DNA of 64,000 nucleotides from NCBI GenBank assembly GCA_020543525.1, contig JAHYIO010000004.1:2455096-2519095 (forward strand), given 5' to 3'. Positions 11,901 to 22,869 of the stretch are shown in pieces (the first letter of the stretch is position 1; every line of letters starts with the position of its first letter). Both the position numbers and the translations under genes were made by a program. The DNA is from Coriolopsis trogii. Taxonomy: Eukaryota > Basidiomycota > Agaricomycetes > Polyporales > Polyporaceae. Below the pieces are notes generated by a model, which searched no databases, was not told the DNA's origin, and worked only from the letters and a program-made list of their open reading frames with translations.

Positions 11901-13527
11901 GCCCTGCCACCTACTATCTAGAAAGCCGATCCGGATCGCCACAAATTTGCGCTGGCCCACCCTGACAATTCAGAAGAGGAATACGCACCAACAAGCTGGC
12001 GAAGGCTCATCGCGGTACGAGTCCAAGCCCGAGTGCACAGCAGGGCGCGGAGAGATGCGGTGCGGCATTCGATTGAGCGCGGACTCCTTTGTGGACCTGT
12101 GACCAAATCGAACAGAAGCCGGGTGTGCACGTCCCATCAGAGGTCAGGGCTTCGGAGTAGTAGAAGCAGCGAAATTCTTACCATGCACGATAGGCCTTTC
12201 GTAGACTCGGGCAAGATGCACCTCACGGTGACCCTGCTCGCGGCCACAGCGCGGAGAGCGGTCGGGGGTCGAGAGGACAACATGCTGCATGTATTGCCAT
12301 GTTATATAAGTTAGAGCCAACATGCACAGAGGTCCGCGACAGCAACCAATCAACCATGACTCACTGCGACGGGAGGATTCCACACGCAAAAAGCGTCTAT
12401 CAAGCCTAGCTAGATGACGTGGTCCCCTGCTATTGTCGTCGACGAAAACCAAGGGGGAAAGTGCAGGTCAATTTAACGTCGAACCCGCAGTGTTGTACGA
12501 CCCAATTAAGAGAAATAGCCGCATGACGCACCATCCGAATGTCCGAGAACGTTTGACAGGCGGTATCTCATGAGTAGGTGCGCGCTGCTGGGCCAATACC
12601 ATCGTGAGTAAGGAGCGAGAAAACTGGGATACAGAGAGACCGTCACCACGCCGACCTCCATCGTCCTCACTGCTCGGCGCAACTGTCGTCCGCTCATATG
12701 GCCATAGCGCCACCAAGCACCGTAGTCACAACGGAACGTTGCATATGTTGTGGTGTGATCACGGAAGCCACTCATAGAGCCATGGTGCGACCCAGCGAGC
12801 AGCTTCGTGCCCTATGTGTACCATTTGGTCCAATTCGAGAGCGGAGAGACATAGCACGCGTCATAATAGTGCTGTTCTTCATCCGCATACAATCACCCAG
12901 TCGTCGCATGTCTCCGGAACCCTCATGCCTTCATGAGTCTGACTTCTGCCCAATGTTGAACTCGACGGGGTGATAGACGCAATGCACTCCCTGCAATCTA
13001 AATTCTGGAAAGCTATCGTACTCACCTGTCCTTCACGGCTGATGCGACCCCTCTCTTCTTTCGTTACAAGCTCTCTCCTCGTGTCTAGCCTCTCATCCCA
13101 GATTCCGAGGTGTCGTGCACTCTGAGATGCGCTGTTGGTCGACCTTCGAGCACCACCATACTTCCGATCGAAGAGAGGCGCAGAAGGGAGGTTCTGGAGG
13201 AGAGACTTGCACATGACAGGGGTATATGCGTGTAGCATAGGAGACCAAGACGTAACCTCAGGATCTAGAAAGGGTGTGGTGACTCGGTGTGAAGCAGAGG
13301 CAAGCGTCGGGACCCGGGACGAGTACGGGCCGGGGTAGCGCCATACGCTTGTGCGCGTCTACATCTCTCTTCAGACTCTTCCTGAGCCTCTAACTTCATC
13401 CTTCCTAACAACGCGACCGCCCTACAAGTTCAATGCCTGTACCTTGAAACATTCAGATTTATTCTGTTGAGGTATAGCATTGATTAATTAGCTCGGCTGG
13501 AATCGATTGGCCTATCATTCAGCGCTG
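11901..13527. other. Gene-poor stretch
   Basis: 1.6 kb with only short, unrelated frames on both strands. It may include further decayed sequence of the WD40 relic or of the duplicated phospholipase upstream half, but no match could be supported. Confidence 0.4.
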
Positions 13528-14275
13528 CTTCCACCCAACAAACATGTTCAAGAGCTTGCCAAACAGCAGCATATGCACGACTAGCATCGACCGGATTTGC
13601 CTCGTTTGAAGGATATGATCAGATATCTATCAAAGCCTCATCATATGAGCAAATAGTTATTACAATGACCATCTCGTCCAGTGTGTATCTACATATTATC
13701 TTATTGCATGCTAATGCTCATAATAGGACACTATCCATGCTCAGGTGTCCGATATGACGGATAACTGCACGGATTGGTCCTCGACCATTGTACGTCCAAG
13801 GTCCACCAAGAGTAATTACACCTGAAGGGTCACATGAGTATTCCATATTGCTGAGGGAACACAACACCGCATGAAGCTCTCCTTTCGAGGTGTTCCTCTC
13901 CGCTACTCTCCTAGATGTCGAACTTTTCCTTGTTATGGCCAACTTTCTCGGGCACAGCCGCAACTCATTGACCTCTCCAACGGCCATATACCGCTATGTC
14001 GACTACCAGTGATGAACACATTGACGTTCCAGATGCAGTACGGAGCAGACAAAATAGGTGGCATGCTGAATTACTGGCAGCTGTTTGGTGTCATGACTCA
14101 GAGCTTCCCTACTGTTTCGGACAAGGAAGAGTCAAAGGGTTTGCAGTGGTCCGTGAGACTTGCATATGCAATGGTGGATTAGGAGCAGAGGAGCCTCGGG
14201 GTGTCAGGATCAGGTGTGTGCAAGGAGTGTCTGAGGAAGCATTGCTGGAGTTTACTTCCTTCATGTGATGAGAAC
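13528..14275 (+). pseudogene. Decayed partial copy of the phospholipase B gene
   Basis: Three blocks match PLB exons in order. Near 13530-13600, GCCAAACAGCAGCATATG matches exon 3. 13743-13795 matches exon 5 including its GTACGT donor. 13853-14275 matches exon 6 through the stop codon and a few bases beyond (GTTCCAGATGCAGTACGGAGC against GTTCCAGACGCAGTACGGGGC, each shortened here). The first exon, exon 4 and parts of exon 6 are missing, the catalytic serine region is absent, and the frame is interrupted by small deletions and a TAG. It must derive from duplication of a PLB gene. The right end stops about 30 bp from the retrotransposon LTR. Confidence 0.8.
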
Positions 14276-14303
14276 TGCGATACTGTACCGTTTCAATTGG
14301 TTC

Positions 14304-14861
14304 TGATGAACTCTGAACCTGGAAGGCTTGGAGTGACCTGTAAGTCACACAGAGAGAGATCTTTAGTCAGTGAGCGAATGACTATATTGCATAGTCCAGT
14401 ACCTGTAAGTCACACAAAAAGAGACTACAAGGACTAGTAAGTAAAGTGTAGTAGAGCATAAGTAATGAGTGGGACTTACTCTTCAGTTAGTGAGCGAACG
14501 ACTGAAGAGCAGAGGGGCAAACAGACTGCCTTATATATTGGAGAGAGGAGTGCATGAGTAAGCAAATGAAGCAGTCACATGTTAACCATAGTAAGAGTCC
14601 GTACTTGGTGTATGAGTAAGAGCCGAGAGTATTCTGAGTAAGACATAAGGTCTAGAATGTTCCGGTGCATTGTAGAATGCACAGGAAGACAAGGGAACCA
14701 TATGGTTATGGGAACGTATAGTAGTTTTGTAGAGAAAACTGTATATGGTGAGTAGAAACACAGCCTATAGTAAGTGCTATCTAAATATAAGTAAACATGA
14801 ACATATAAAGGTTGTGTGCACAACTCCGGACCAGTAAAGCCATAAATCCGGAATATCAACA
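14304..14861 (-). repeat. 3' LTR of the Copia element
   Basis: 558 bp, colinear with no gaps to the LTR at 20250-20807. It begins TGATGAACTC and ends ATATCAACA on the plus strand. Hand comparison finds about 14 differences (~2.5%), mostly transitions. Confidence 0.95.
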
Positions 14862-14870
14862 CTCCCACTC
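14862..14870 (-). other. Polypurine tract of the Copia element
   Basis: On the minus strand the sequence GAGTGGGAG lies directly next to the 3' LTR, the position of the primer for plus-strand DNA synthesis. Confidence 0.7.
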
Positions 14871-14872
14871 AT

Positions 14873-17800
14873 TTAAGATGCAACAGACACAGGACCTATC
14901 TCTTTGATGAACTTGGCCTGGTTAGAATAAGGCACATTCTTCGTGAGAGGATTGGCCAATTGGTCCTCAAAAGCGACATAGTAGATCTCAACAGATCCCA
15001 TCTTGACCTGTTCACAAATGAAGTGATAACAGATCTCTATGTGCTTAGTACGACGGTCAATAAGTGGATTGACAGACAAGAAGATCGAGCCTTGGTTGTC
15101 GAGACACAAAGGCGTTGGATCAGTCATGTCATCTCCGAGTTCATTGCCGAAGGTCCTCAGCCATGCCAACTGACAACAAGTGTCGGAGGCCACTTTATAT
15201 TTCACCTTGGTCGTGGAGAGCAAAATGGTAGGCTGACACCTCGATACCCACAATACGGCACTACCTGCCATCAAGAAAACAAAGCTGGAGATCGAGTGCC
15301 AACTATCACGGTCTTTCGCCCAGTCCGAATCTGAGTTCGAGATCAGACTGTTATTAGACACTCCCTTATAGCGCAGCCAATATGCCTTTGTTCCCTGAAG
15401 GTAATGCAGGACATACTTGGCATAGTTCATGTGCACTTCAGAGGGATTGTTATTATACTTGGACAACCGTGTGACAGCAAAAGCAATGTCAGGGCGCATC
15501 CCGAGCATGGTGTATAAAAGACTGCCAATAAGACTCTGGTAGCATTGCCTGAATGAATCGGAAGCAGGCTGATCGGTTTTTACCAAAACAGCGCTAGCAG
15601 GGAGAGAAGTACGCAACGGTTTACAGTCAGCCATCTGGAAACGCTCAAGGACAGACTGGATGTATTCTTCCTGGTCAATATCGAGTGTTTGAGTAGAACA
15701 ATCCCAAGTGATTCAAAGACCAAGGAAGCACTTAACCAGTCCCAAGTCTGTCATCTTGTACTGTTTAGAAAGAGAGCACTGTTTAGAAAGAGAGGGCTTG
15801 ACGTGCTTGATGTAACTAGACTGATCACCAATGAGAAGTAGATCATCGACATAGAGTATGACAATCGTTACATGTTCCCCCCCTTGTTGCCGATATACAT
15901 AGATCCTGGCATCAGAATAGGTCTGTTGGAATCCCAAGTCAAGAAGCAATTGGTGAATCTTTGTATTCCATTGATGCGACACCTGTTTAAGACCATAGAT
16001 AGCCTTTTTGAGCAGACAGACGTGGTCTTCCTTCCCAGGAACGACCCAGCCCTTGAGCTGTTTTATGTAGATTTCCTTTTTGAGATCACCATTCAGAAAC
16101 ACAGTCTTGACATCCATGGATTCAATGTCCCAGTCCTCAAGCGCAGCGTGTGCAAGAAGATACCAGATAGACTCGAACTGCGCAACTGGAGAGAACATCT
16201 TGTGATAGTCCTCACCCCATACTTGAGTAAAACCACGAGCAACAAGATGAGCTTTGTACTGCCTATCATGTTTAATGTTATAAACCCAGCAGTTTGAGAC
16301 GACGTGTCGACCTTCAGGATGAGGAACAAGTACCCAAGTCCTGTTCTCAATAAGTGAGTCATACTCCGACTTCTCAGCTTCACGCTACTTAGGAGCATCA
16401 GGTAATCGCATGGCCTCCTTGTGGGATTGAGGAATACCAGCTTTCAACTGAGCAGCAGCAAGAAAAGCAAGGAAAGTCTCTGCCTCCTACTGATCTCCAT
16501 CCAGATCTGTCTGAGCATTGACATGAACTGGGTTCTTATTGCCATAAATGTTGTCCTGAGTCATACTCTTGTGGGGCATGCCTGCTTTGTCACGACAAGG
16601 ATGATCGTGAGCAATGCTAGGCTGATTATCTCCCACTGGTCTGTTACGACCACAACGGTGAGGAGGATGAGGAGCAGGAACAGGTGGCAGTGTCAGAGGA
16701 CGATCAGGAGCGTTAACCAGAGCAGATGCTTCAAGCGCATCATCATCTGCAGGATTATCAAGCGGTGGTGGAACATCAAGCGGAATGGGAAGGGGAATGT
16801 CCAGGATGTCATTGGGATCAACCAAGTCAGAGTTGTCGTTCGAGGACTCATCCAACTGGTCATTCACAAACAGATTATCACTGGGGGCGACAGCTTGATT
16901 ACCAGGAAATTTATGTGTAGGGAAAAACTCTTCATCAAATGTCACATCACAGGACACGACAATAGAGCAGGTGGCCGGATTCCAAAAACGATACCCCTTG
17001 GAACCCTGCTCATACCCCACGAAGATCATCTTGACTGCCTTCTTGTCGAGCTTCTTCATGCTTCGCCTTCTGCACATGCACAAAGGCTTTGCACCCAAAC
17101 ACACGGAAGTAGAAAACATCTGGTATAGTACCGTCCCATAATGTGGTAGGGCATTGCCATTTGTGTCATTGCATAGGTTGACGATTGTAAATATGAACGG
17201 CTGCATCAATAGCGAGTTGCCAGAAACCGTGACTAAGTCCAGCCTGATGTAACATACACAAGGCCTTCTTGGTGATAGTACGGTTCCAGCATTCAGCACG
17301 TCCATTCTGTTGAGGCGAACCCGCAACTGTCTTCTGGTGCTCAATGCCATGTGAACAAAGAAGCTCGCTGAACTCGCTAGACATATATTCCCCCCCTCAA
17401 TCAGAGTGGACCTTCTTGATCTTTTTACCGGTCTGAGTCTCAGCCCATGCCTTATAGTCAAGGAATGCTTTGATAGCATCCAACTTGTGCTTAAGGAAGT
17501 AGGCGCAAGCGAGACCAGAGTAGTCGTCTATGAATCTAGCAAAATATTTCCATTCTCCGATAGCCTGAGTACGCATCGGTCCATCGAGGTCTGTATGGAT
17601 GAGCTCGAGAACTTCAGTTGCACGCTTCTCAGAAGGTGGGAAGAGGGTGCGAGTGGATTTGCCAAAGGCACATCCGTCACATGGGTCTTCATCTGCAGAA
17701 TCAACAGCATCAACTCCCTTGGTATTCTTAGGAAGATGTCGCAGCACGTCCTTGCCCACATGACCAAAGCAATAATGCCAGGTCTTGAAGTGATGGACAT

Positions 17801-18143
17801 TGAGGTGGACACGGTGACTATTACAGAGTTTGAGGAGTGTCCAGTATGTGTTGCTATTCGGGTTGTACTTCACCTCAAGGATCTTTCAACCCATGATATG
17901 AATTGTTGAACCATGTTTGACAGCACCATCAGGTAGCTTGTCAAAGATACACATGCGACCTTCACCTTGGAACAAGGAGTAATCATTGCACTCAATGGAG
18001 CCCATCAAGAAAAGACGACCTTCCATACTCAGGATGTAGTAGACATTGTTCAGGATGACAGGGACGCTCTGATTGTCGATGTATGTGATCCCTTCAACCA
18101 TTCCCGATCCAAGTGCATGGATAACTCTACTTTCACCCAACAC
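14873..18143 (-). pseudogene. Broken Copia pol region: integrase, reverse transcriptase, RNase H
   Basis: Successive minus-strand open segments carry, in order: the end of the protease and GAG-pre-integrase region (17886-18143; 17397-17873 with a conserved HxxxH-type pair and Cys pair CDGC), the integrase core (from LELIHTDLDGPM to SPQQNGRAE), the RT domain with YVDDLLLIGD, and RNase H with LSTTKVKYKVASDT. In-frame stops lie at about 17886, 17397, 17166, 16487, 16396 and 15713, and a frameshift lies near 17060. Several stops would be explained by one C-to-T or G-to-A change each (for example in Trp or Arg codons). The region cannot give a polyprotein and is a fossil. Confidence 0.9.
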
Positions 18144-18176
18144 AGCTGTGCCGAAAGGAACAGTGGTCTCAAAAGG

Positions 18177-19544
18177 CTAGTAGGTGGAGAAATCAGACAT
18201 GTCGCCAGTGATATGCTGAGAGGCTCCTGAGTCCATGAGCCACATGGTCCACTTCGAGCTATCCGAGGCCATAGCCTCATCATAGAAAGAAGCAGCGATG
18301 TTCGAGGGATCTGAAAGTACGTTTACAGCAGATACAGACTCAGAGACAACGTGCGCATGACTATGAGAAGTAGTGTCCTTGTTCTTCCCCTTGTCCTTGT
18401 CCTTATCCCTTTCCTTCTCCTTCTTCTTACCCTTAGGATGCTTGTCCGGGTGCTTCTTGTAGCAGTTGGACTCGTGATGAGAACTACTACCACAGAAGGA
18501 ACAAGGATCTTTAGGCTTTGGCTTGGTCTGGGAGACCTTGTTGGTGGACTGTCCGTTCTTGCACAACGACTCCTCGGCCAAGGTCTTCAACTGGATGTCG
18601 TCAAGAGTGACTTTATTAATGTCCGTGATAGCTATTAGCGCAGAAACCATGGACTGGTAGGACTCGGGGACCTTTAACAGCAACAGGAGAGCCTGCATGG
18701 TCTTGCTGAGCTTGACGCTGTTGCTATCGATATTGTGAAGGCAGTTGATGATCTTTATCATCTGGTCCTGGAGAGGCTTCGAATCGTTCATGCGAGGCTC
18801 TGCAACGAGCGACTTGAACATGCCCCAGACGTGAGCGCTGTTAGGCATGCCAAATTTCGTCTTGATGGCAGTCCAGGTCTTAGTGGCTGTCATAGTACAA
18901 GGAGCAGCACCGCATTGACCCGCAACCTTGGCATTGAGGATGTAGTGGAAGTTTGGTGAGACTCGCATGTACATCATGCCGCGAGCCTGCCCATTGAGAT
19001 TCTGCCATGTCTCTATGGTGGCTAGTTCCGCCACAGTGGCAGTAGTACCGGCAGGAATAGGCTCAGTCTTGGTGCCTTCGACAATCTCCCAACAGCCTAT
19101 GAAGATGAAGTATCCCTTGAGCTTTGCAGCCCAATCATTGTACTGGTTCACTGAAGAAAGGATAGGGATCGAGTCGATCTTGACATCTCCCATAATGGAA
19201 AGCAGATATTGAGAAGAATGGAGATAGTCCTCGTCATTGAAGTCTAGAGTGAAGGATATAGGCACAACAGATGGAAGCACAGTGATAAGAGGTGGAGGGA
19301 GAGTTTTAATTGGAAAGAGATGTGGAGATGTGACAAGAAGAGTGTGGTATGGGGTGTCAGAGGCGAGAGGAAGTGCTACAACAAGTGGTGTGTCATAGGG
19401 TGTATTGGATGCGACTGGAAGAGCTGTGTTAACTCTAGTAAGAAACTCCTCATCAACTTGGTAAGGAGAGATAGGCTGCCAAGCAAATGATGTAGGATCC
19501 TTGGGTAAAGCGATGTTGTTGTACCAATGAGGACAGAGGCTCAC
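18177..19544 (-). pseudogene. Copia gag with zinc knuckle and protease start
   Basis: 455 codons open. The middle holds a UBN2-like gag domain (QYNDWAAKLKGYF, ETWQNLNGQARGMMYMRVS), followed by a CX2CX4HX4C zinc knuckle (CSFCGSSSHHESNC), a Lys-rich tract, and the protease active-site motif WLMDSGASQH just before the stop at 18177. Reading on in the same frame past this TAG continues protease-like sequence, so the stop is a mutation and not the natural end of gag. Confidence 0.88.
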
Positions 19545-20230
19545 GGCACAATTGTACCAACCTTCACTTTGAAGGTGGGCATTGACTTGTTCGTCAGAGT
19601 CTCAAACATGAGGAAGATTTTGGCAGGAATTCTCATCAGCTGAGCTGTCAGAGGATGCTTCTGTTGAAGTGTCAACGATGTCCTCGACTTCAGCCTCAGA
19701 GGAATGAGGAGATGCTGGGGGAGTTGGCTCCAGAACGGTGGTTCAAAGTATACACGATGATTGACGTGCCACGTGCGAGAGGAAGGTGGACAGAGGCACC
19801 TTTTGAGGTGAACCAGAGAGCCAGTAAGCCGAAATTATTTACAATCCAGGTAGAAGTCGCCAACTGTGCCCAAGAAATGCTATAGTAACTACCGAGGCAA
19901 AAAGGTATCGTAAGGAGGGTCCAAACGGTTGTCCTCCAGTCCAAAGGTGCTAACCACCCCAGGTACAACAGCTGGCGGGCGCAAGTGCATGGCCTGGCTG
20001 AGGGATGCCTGAATCACCCAGGTGCCTCGAGAGCACAACAGGTGTTACAACGATAGTGGACTAGAGACTAACTACAAAGCGCTCAGGGCTGCGTCACAAG
20101 TGCAGAAATGTCCCCCTGTCAGCAGTGTCAGCGGGCACAGTCAAGAGAGTAAGAAAGTGGGGATGCACGGGCAGAGAGTCGACATATAAAGAGTTGCACG
20201 CAGAGGTGTCAACAGAGAAGCAACTGATTA
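19545..20230 (-). other. Copia 5' leader
   Basis: Sequence between the primer site and gag. No conserved coding sequence was seen in the 700 bases, consistent with an untranslated leader/packaging region. Confidence 0.6.
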
Positions 20231-20249
20231 GAGCGCAGGGCTCATAACC
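20231..20249 (-). other. Primer binding site for an initiator tRNA-Met half molecule
   Basis: Directly inside the 5' LTR. The plus strand reads GAGCGCAGGGCTCATAACC, matching the anticodon arm of fungal initiator tRNA-Met with the CAT anticodon. The element's own strand is its complement. Drosophila copia is primed by a 5' half of this tRNA cut in the anticodon loop; the match here ends at the same loop next to the LTR. Confidence 0.8.
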
Positions 20250-20807
20250 TGATGAACTCTTAACCTGGAAGGCTTGGAGTGACCTGTAAGTCACACAGAG
20301 AGAGATCTTTAGTCAGTGAGCAAATGACTATATTGCATAGTCCAGTACCTGTAAGTCACACAAAAAGAGACTACAAGGACTAGTAAGTAAAGTGTAGTAG
20401 AGCATAAGTAATGAGTGGGACTTACTCTTCAGTCAGTGAGCGAACGACTGAAGAGCAGAGAGGCAAACAGACTGCCTTATATACTGGAGAGAGGAGTGCA
20501 TGAGTAAGCAAATGAAGTAGTCACATGTTAACCATAGTAAGAGTCCGTACTTGGTGTATGAGTAAGAGCCGAGAGTATTCTGAGTAAGACATAAGGTCTA
20601 GAATGTTCCGGTGCATTGTAGAATGCACAGGAAGACAAGGGAACCATATAGTTATGGGAACGTACAGTAGTTTTGTAGAGAAAACTGTATATGGTAAGTA
20701 GAAACACAGCCTATAGTAAGTGCTATCTAAATATAAGTAAACATGACCATACAAAGGTTGTGTCCACAACTCCAGACCAGTAGAGCCATAAATCCGGAAT
20801 ATCAACA
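20250..20807 (-). repeat. 5' LTR of the Copia element
   Basis: 558-bp partner of 14304-14861. On the element strand it starts TGTTGATATTCC and ends TTCATCA. Confidence 0.95.
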
Positions 20808-22869
20808 GAAGGCAAAAATCTTGCAGTAGCCCGGTGGGGAAGGGTTCAAACGGCTCAACGTGGTGCTGGTACATGTTTGGCAAATCATTGCAAGCCTGCA
20901 GAGCACATGCCTCAATGCGCTGGCATACCACCAGCCCACAGCTGCGTAAAGTAATACGTGCCTTGCAATGCGTACTGTAGCAGACTCACCGGCATAGACA
21001 TTTGCAGTATCCAACTGGCATGAACATTGAGGGCTGCTGCAGAATATGGAGCAAAACACTGATCTATGAGGGGTTTAAGTGAACTTTATCTGAAAAAGGT
21101 CTGGAACTGATCCAGACTTAAGTTATGAGATATGCTGATCATCTCTGGCTGCAACTGATTTCTACTTACTGGCTGAGTTTCTCTGGGTCTATCTGAGTCC
21201 GTCTTGACCGGATGCATGCACTTGTCCTGCATGAACTGACACTGTTGGTGTTGTGGCTCGAGCCTCCCTCAGCGTCTGTCTTCGTCCCTCCCTTCCGGCA
21301 ACATCCGATACCATTCAATCTCTGCTCGGATAATGACACATTCCCTCCCTCCGAACGTCCTTCTTGAACTTCAACATCAACTAGCTCGCGTCTTTGTTGT
21401 CGTCTTGTGTCCAGCCTGCCTGCTGCTAGTACTGGATCCTGTCCAGCTTCATGGACAGGTTGGATGCCTAGGTCAGTCTCCCCTGCCTTCCTCCACGCCT
21501 ATGTTCAGTAGCCTCATATCTGCTCACACGCCCAGGTTGTGGAGTCCGTTATGGGGAAGGACTTCTGCCTGGAGGGTTAGCTCACAGGAGCACGGCTTCT
21601 CTTTGTTCTCGGTGCGTGTTCTCTCCAATACATTCAGTGTGAGATTGGTGCTGGTATCACAACATGGCCCACCATAGCATATAATATGCATTCAATTTTT
21701 TCTCTTATATGCGCATTTTTGACCGTACCCGCAGATCTCGGTGAACGCCCCCTGGAGGAACCTACGAGTGTCTGATGGGCAACAGACATCTCACAAATCC
21801 CACCTAAACACCTGTCTTGCTATGCTTGTGCGCAACCTCATCACTACTACCTCCCTCTCTGCAATTGCCTTTGTCCTAAAGGGCTTCTCCTACTCAATAT
21901 TTGTTCCATTACATTTCATATCCGCCGTTTCACCTTCGTACTATATATTCCACGTACTTACATATACGTCCTGTGTCCCGACGCTTTATATAGTACCGCA
22001 TTCTCCGGGTTGGGTAGTATACTTCCCTCTGTAGTTCCTAGTATCCATCAATACTAGCCCCGTATGCGCGTTCATAAAATGGCTGATATAGCGCCCCTCG
22101 AGCGAGTGGAATCGTCTGAGTCGGGCTGATACGGACTGAACGGCGTCTTGGACGCTCTGGAGCCAGAAAGTGAACCTTCTGGGTCCAGAACTCTGGGATG
22201 GTCTGAGATGTTCTGAGTCAGAGCGGCTCAGTTAACCGACGGGGCTACTGGCCCGTGCCGTGTTTCCTAACAGTCGGACAGTCAGCACTCATGCCGAGTG
22301 GGACCGAGGTTGAGTAAGCTTTGAATGTGAGATGACCTTGAGAGTATGCAAAATCGTGAATTGGCGGGCCTGCTAAAGTATTCAAGTATACTGATGTCTG
22401 CCTCCGGGCCGGGGTCGCCCGGGGCGTGGCCAAACGCGGTCGAGTCTCTCGTCCTCGCACCTCAACCTCAACCTCAACATCGACCTCAACCTACTTTCAT
22501 GGTTCCCGCGCTCGCTTCAGCTTTTCCTCCTGACAACAACTCTTGCGAAGCGACAGTATATGTCTACCACTCTATATGGGTTCTCTTGCATCTTTCGCCA
22601 CTGCGTCTATGGTCAACTTTGGCATACCTTCGGATTCAATCTTGCGCGTGTACGGAGTCTGAGTCGCTCGACAGGTGGACAAGTGAGTCGAGAAGTAATT
22701 TCCAACCAGTGTGATACGCTCCGTTCGGCATGCATCTCTCAGCGAGCACAAATCTCGCGCGTGTCTGGCTTGCTGGATATAAGGTTCACCGCCTGGTGGA
22801 CTTCTTCGCACAGCCTGCTTGGTCGATATATACTGTCTTCGAGCAGCTGGCCCACCGGACGTCTATCTG
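20808..22869. other. Gene-poor stretch
   Basis: 2 kb between the retrotransposon and the first tandem WD40 gene. Short frames only. A GGCGTCTTGGACGCTC palindrome occurs at 22142, similar to the subtelomeric family. CT- and AT-rich promoter-like sequence precedes 22870. Confidence 0.4.

Larger units (their letters stand above)
14304..20807 (-). mobile_element. Copia-type LTR retrotransposon, full length but inactivated
   Basis: 6504-bp element on the minus strand, bounded by two 558-bp direct LTRs with TG...CA ends. In element order it has: LTR, primer site (20231-20249), leader, gag with a CCHC zinc knuckle and the start of an aspartic protease (18177-19544), GAG-pre-integrase and integrase (17.9-16.5 kb), reverse transcriptase with a YVDD box (about 15840), RNase H (14873-15634), polypurine tract, LTR. 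The integrase-before-RT order defines Copia (Pseudoviridae-like). At least seven in-frame stops and one frameshift break the polyprotein. No matching target-site duplication was found (GGTTC left, GAAGG right). Confidence 0.93.

Noticed and set aside
14299..20812. Target-site duplication of the Copia element
   Set aside because: The five bases next to the two LTR ends (GGTTC and GAAGG) do not match in direct orientation.
21333..22034. Possible small genes downstream of the retrotransposon
   Set aside because: The frames are short and low in family resemblance, and the sequence is pyrimidine-rich rather than coding-like.
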